Part shown: piece after piece, positions 56,101 to 62,100 of the stretch
How the letters are laid out: every line of letters starts with the position of its first letter
How positions within the stretch are numbered: the first letter of the stretch is position 1
Assembly (NCBI GenBank): GCA_947184155.2
Contig: CAMXCT020001113.1
Coordinates: forward strand, 1,421,493-1,485,492
DNA: 64,000 nt
Source: Cladocopium goreaui
Taxonomy: Eukaryota > Sar > Dinophyceae > Suessiales > Symbiodiniaceae
Reading direction: 5' to 3'
The notes under the pieces: model-generated
The model's database searches: none
Seen by the model: the letters and a program-made list of their open reading frames with translations, nothing else
Told to the model about the DNA's origin: nothing
Program-made: the position numbers and the translations under genes

Positions 56101-59100
56101 GTTTGCTACCCAGACGCTGGGGAGTGAATGAAAGGCATGGAGCATGTCGCTGTGAGAGCTCATCCGGACTTCTTCCAACAACTGAATTCAAACTTGTTTC
56201 TGAGCTCGAGAAAGGATGGTACAACTGTGATTTGCAGTTGCATTGACAGGTATCATACCATACCATACAGTTGGAGCGCTGCAAAAGAAGGCGCAGGGCA
56301 GTCAAAAATGCTTCAGACGCTGAAGTGGATGTGCAAAAAGGCTTTCCACATGCAGTTTGCCATGGGATGCGGATGATGCAATCAGGATATATTGTAAAAC
56401 GATATAGTGAAGTCCCAAAAACGATAACTTTGACCTTAAATCGCATTTTTTAATTGAGATTTTGCCGATCGCTCATATAGATATGACCATAGAAATCATG
56501 GCCTAGTACTGGCCCCAATCATTGATGTAGTGTCATTTCGCTATATGGAGGTTTCCTAAAATAGGGGTACCATCATGTACCATCCATTTGTGGAAACCCC
56601 CATAATTTCCGGGTAAACCATCTTGGTCTCCCAATTTGATGCATACACCTCCATCGTTTGATGGTGAAACCCCATCTCCGTTCCAGGAAAAGAAACAACA
56701 ACCCCAAAAAGAGGCCGAAAAGTTCCAAACCTGAACATGATTCAAAACTCATCTACACCATCCTGTGAGTAGGTGGCTTCTATGATTTTCGGGGGGTACT
56801 CTTGGGGTAAACAACCATAGATTTTCCCTCGAAAAATTATCTACAAATAGTGGGATGTCCACATCTATTTGAGTTTCGAGGGGGTACTTTTGGGACTCGG
56901 GGTGCGCCAGATAAAGCCACATAACTTAGGGTATTCCCCTGAAATTTAGCCCTGAAACATAGACCTTTGAATTATACATATAGGATGGTCGGTACTTCCA
57001 ATAGGTCGGTTTCCGAAATTCCATTCTAATCCCATTCAAGTCCACTAAAGTCCATGGAAAAGTCCCATAAAAAAAATCTTTTCCAGTAAATCCCATGATG
57101 TTGCTATTAGAAAGTCCATAAAATTCCATTCCAATCCCATTACATCACCACGTTTGGTTCCCGAAATGGCCACTGATCGGCTAGGGGATTGGATCATTTC
57201 AGGCCCCGGCTGCCACGGCGGGTGGAGCTGCTGGTGCTGCTGGTGCCGAGCTCAGGTGACGGCTGAAATCGATGAAAAAATATCTGATCTATAGGGATTT
57301 AATGGGAATGTCATGCAGACATATGTGAATATATATATATATACATATATATATATATGTTTTTAAAAAATATAAGTTTTATATCAACTACATCTGGATA
57401 ATTATTGTAGCATATGTTCATTCAGCTTAGACACAGCGTTTGTTTAGCGCGTTAGCAAGTCGCGTAAAAAACAAGACATCGCCGAGCGGGCGAAAAAAGG
57501 ACGTGCAGCTGCGATATTGGGCGCGCTGTCTTGTTGTGTGGCCCGGCTTCGAAAACAATAGGACGGACAAGGTATTTTATTTTTTTTCTCGCCACAAAGA
57601 ATCCAATTCCTCAATATGCTTTGGGTTTTGCCGCGCTTACCCAGAATTTGCGGTGGTAGCGAAGGGGGTGGTTCTTCACTTTTTCATGCTGGCACGATTC
57701 CAGCAGCGCCTTCCAATGGCGACGGTGACCCACTCAGCCAAAAACGGTCTCGGCGACTCACGCAGATGGAGCGAGATGCTGGACCAAGACCTCAGCATTG
57801 CCGCTGTCATCTTTGATGCATAAGATGTTGTAAGGGTCAAGCCGCGTTGGCTTACATGGGATGGTCATGGCCAGCCACAAGAATGGTGAAATGGACATCG
57901 CACGGGCCTTGCTCCTGAGTGGAATTTCTCAAACTTACGCACAAAGCCATGCAAGTATCAAGATACCACATCCTGCGCCGGGAAAGCAGGACGCTGTTTC
58001 ACACCATATGATTGCACCATTGATCCAAGCAGAAAAATTGGTTTAACAAATCCATGGCTTCGCTCTGGCCAGGGATCAATCCCATGAAGGCGTCTGACTT
58101 GTGAGATGAGTATGGAAAAGGAGTTCGAGAGCTCCCCGACCCCACCTGGTGCAGTTCTACCTGTGGCCAATTCGAGACAGTTTGAAGGCATTCCCCTTTT
58201 GAACATGGCCGCGTTCTTTTCAGGCAGGGGAACCATGCCATGACTCCAAGCAACAAATGATAGCACAAGTTCCATCCATGAGACACCTGGGTCACCAGTG
58301 CTGATCTCCGGTGACTGTGGCCACTCCACCAGTTTCATCCATTTAACTACCAAGGCACAAAACGAGGCCCCCACCCATGAGTTGTGCCCTTCTAGTCATG
58401 GAATTCATAGCGGCAAAATTCGAAGATGCGGCCCTGCAATTCCACATGGTGCTCCCTCCCTGACATTCCAGATTCCATGGCATCAAGAGTAGCAAAATCC
58501 ACTACTTCAGAAAAAGGGCATGTAGTGGGTATGTAATTAATGGTGAACCCCAAAAAATGATTTTGGTATGTCCAAACATTGTGTAAATGTACCTAAACAA
58601 TGAATCCCCCATCTAACCCTCTGGTAATCCAACATGGCCTTGGAAAATATACCATTTCTAGTTGATGTTCGTTCCAAAACCTCCATTTTAAGGGGTTTTC
58701 CAGCCACAGCATGGGTTTCCTGCCATGCTTTCCCTAGAAATCGACTCCGAGGTGGTGACATGGACAATGCATCATTCATCGCCTCGCAGCTTGCCGGAGA
58801 AGGGGAGATGGGGAGCATGGGGAGCCAGTTGGGTTCATCCCATCGAGCCCGGTTGTTGGTGAGGTTTGCTTAAAAATACACACATTAAGCAACCTCCATT
58901 CTTGCCGGGGATTTCCCAGCTAGCCATGTTAATGAATGGTTGATCAGCCCTTAATCACCATGTTCAATAAGTAAATCAATGTAAATCATCAAACTACATG
59001 GGCCAAATGGCCCATTTTCTATAGCAATGTAAAGTTATCATACGCTAACTACCCATAAAGCTATCCATCAAATCCCATTGCATCTCACTATATTGACATC

Positions 59101-62100
59101 GGATTAAACATATGAAATCCCAAAGAAATCTCCACTTATTGATGATTTTCCCATGATATCCCCATGGGGTACCACCAGATTTTCCATGACTTAGAGGGTC
59201 GCGCTGCACGCGGTGCAGGTTGGATCCCATGCTCCGGGAAGAGGTGTTGATGACAGCCCCTGAGGCGCCGGTTATACTTTGAAAATTGGTGGTTGGAAAT
59301 ATTTGTTTGGAACTATATGTTTGGAAATATGTCTGGAAATATGTTTGGGAATATGTTTGGAAATATGTTTGGGAATATATGTTTGGAACTATATGTTTGG
59401 AAATATGTTTGGAAATTTATGTCTGGAAATATATGTTTGGAAATATATGTTTGGAAGAATGTTTGGACATATATGTTAAATATGTTTGGAAATATGTTTG
59501 GGAATATGTTTGAAAATGTTTGGAAATATATGTTTGGACATATGTTTGGAAATATGTTTGGACATATGTAGCAATATTATTTTTTTTTTTTTGAACTATG
59601 TTTTGGAGAATCATTTAGTACCATTAGACAAATGGGAATGTTCCCTTAATTTTGGAATAGTGATACATTTGGAAATGAATCATATGTTTTTATCACAAGT
59701 TTTTCTTTCATAATTTGACATAATATTGTCTGTTGAACGCTTGGTGAATGGTTCGTGCGTTTGGATACTGGCGATATTTCACCTACAGAGATGGAGATAT
59801 CACCTGCAAGGCTGCAACGATGAATGGCATCAGAACAGATTGGTAGATACTGGAATGGTTGGTTGACATTTGCATTTGGAACCAACAAAAAACGGTGAAT
59901 TTTTGGTGATTCTCTAGCCAACTAGACCAGTGATGAAACCAATCAATAGTCAAACCGAAGAATGGTAGGTTGATGGTTGATGTGCTAAAACAACAACTAG
60001 TGCACTAAGGTTCACTAGTTCTCAGGGTGTTTTTTTCGGCATGTCTGGATACACTGAATCGACTGACGCCACACTTACCTGGAGGATCCCACAGCACTCA
60101 AATCCACTGGTTCTGCATGTATTCAATATCATATTTTTGGATATATTCAGTGCATTTCCAGACACACCCATCTCATATTGTTGGGTACTCCCACTATATA
60201 CCATGATATTTCTATATATATATTATATATATATCCCCTGGTTGATGGTTTGGAACATTTTTTTATTTTTCTATACATTGGGAATAATAATCCCAGCTGA
60301 CTAATATTTGTCAGAGGGGTTGAAACCACCAACTAGTCCTCATGTTGTTGGTTATATCACCATAAATAAGTAAATATAGCAACATTTCCTGGTTTAAGAC
60401 CTATGTTTCTTCCATTAGCTGGGAATCATCCCCATGATATTCGAATCTTATATTAGATTAATAAATCAATCCTTATATCCCATTATATCCTGCTATATCT
60501 ATATCCCATCATACGCAACTAGATCGCATCTTATCGCCTAAGACACCATTTTAGCTGCTGAACTTCCCATCTTTGTTCATCATACCCCAGTTGTTGCCGA
60601 TTCCCACCGGCCTTCCCATGCCACTCCCGGTCCGGCGCCCCACGGTCCAGGAAGTGCTCCAGACGTTACCGGCGGAGTTAGTCGCAGAGGCCCATTTTGC
60701 GATGGGTTTTAGTGACTCAAAGGAGATTTAAGGAACAGAAGATGACATCAACACTTAGTCTGGTTGGTGGTTTGGATCATTTTTTATTTTTCCATATATT
60801 GGGAAGAATAATTCCAACTGATTAATATTTTTTCAGAGGGGTTGAAACCACCAACGAGTAATGATATTGACTGTTAGTGATTATCAGCATTAAATGATTT
60901 AATCAACAGTCATGTATGATTCATTAGTGAGGGATACTGACTATCAACAGGGTCAGTATCAGGCTTGAACAGAATAAACAAAACCATAATTACAGAAGGA
61001 GGCATTGGAACAAAAGGACATGGTTTGGATGGATTTGCATTGCAGGTTTGAGTTTCTTAAGTTGTAGCTGGATACAGATTTCAGATGTATCCAAACATGC
61101 TAGAAATTAGGTTCACGACTGATTTCCTGAATTCTGTCTTGCAAAATTGACGCATGAGTACGAGGGCCTTGATGAGTTTAAGATTCAAGTTCCTCCCGTT
61201 CCTGTTTCAAACCCAATATGGATTAAAATAGGAGTCGAAGCCACAAAAGTTGCTGGTTTTCAGTCTTATACTATGACTATACCCATCTATATAGACCATT
61301 TAACTTTCAAGATCATCTATCACTATAAATATATATACCCTTCTAGTCTTAATAGGTTTTAGAGGAGTGATAATTCTGAGCTATAGGCTATACCCATCTA
61401 GAGCATTCTAGAGATTTTGTGAGTTCCTCCCTTTCCGCCAGCCACTTTGCTTCAAGCAATCTCGGCGCGGTTTCAACTCTCGGCTTTTTCTGAGGCAAGG
61501 CAAAGAACACAGCACACGAATTCAGCTTGATAAAGTTTACATGCAGATCATCCCCAAAATTCATCAAAATTCCAAACCTCAAAAACCTATATTGGCCTGG
61601 TGAAATAACGGCATTTTCGGGTCACTCCTTCCGTGTTTCATTTCTGTGGCCGGTGGTCGTCCTCTGGTCACTTTATCTTCCGTCATGGCCCCCGCCATGA
61701 AGTGGATGGCGAAAAAGACCACGGAAAGTCACTTGGAGCACAACGGTAGGGAGAAAAGTCGGTAAATGGTCAGGAAAAACACCGGGAATGTTTGCTTGGC
61801 TATGGCTAGACCTAAAAAACAAACCAACCTATAACTGGGGGTTTCAAACAAAAACGGGTTATACCGTTATACCCTACGAAAAACTCTCCAAGATGGCATG
61901 TTCAAAGGGCAACATGACGATGAACATTCATAAACCATATAGTGATTTGGGGATACCCTATTTTCTGTCAAACCCACATAGATATGGAAAACCAATAGGT
62001 GTCCCAGGAACAGAATCTACACATAAGTATTTTCATACCAATTTTCATTTACTCAATGGATTGGTTTAAGGGAAAATTTACAGCAAAGCCCTATATTTAT

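Noticed and set aside
59286-59571. Trp/Tyr/Val-rich frames of up to 92 codons
   Set aside because: Products of the TATGTTTGGAAA minisatellite, open in three frames.
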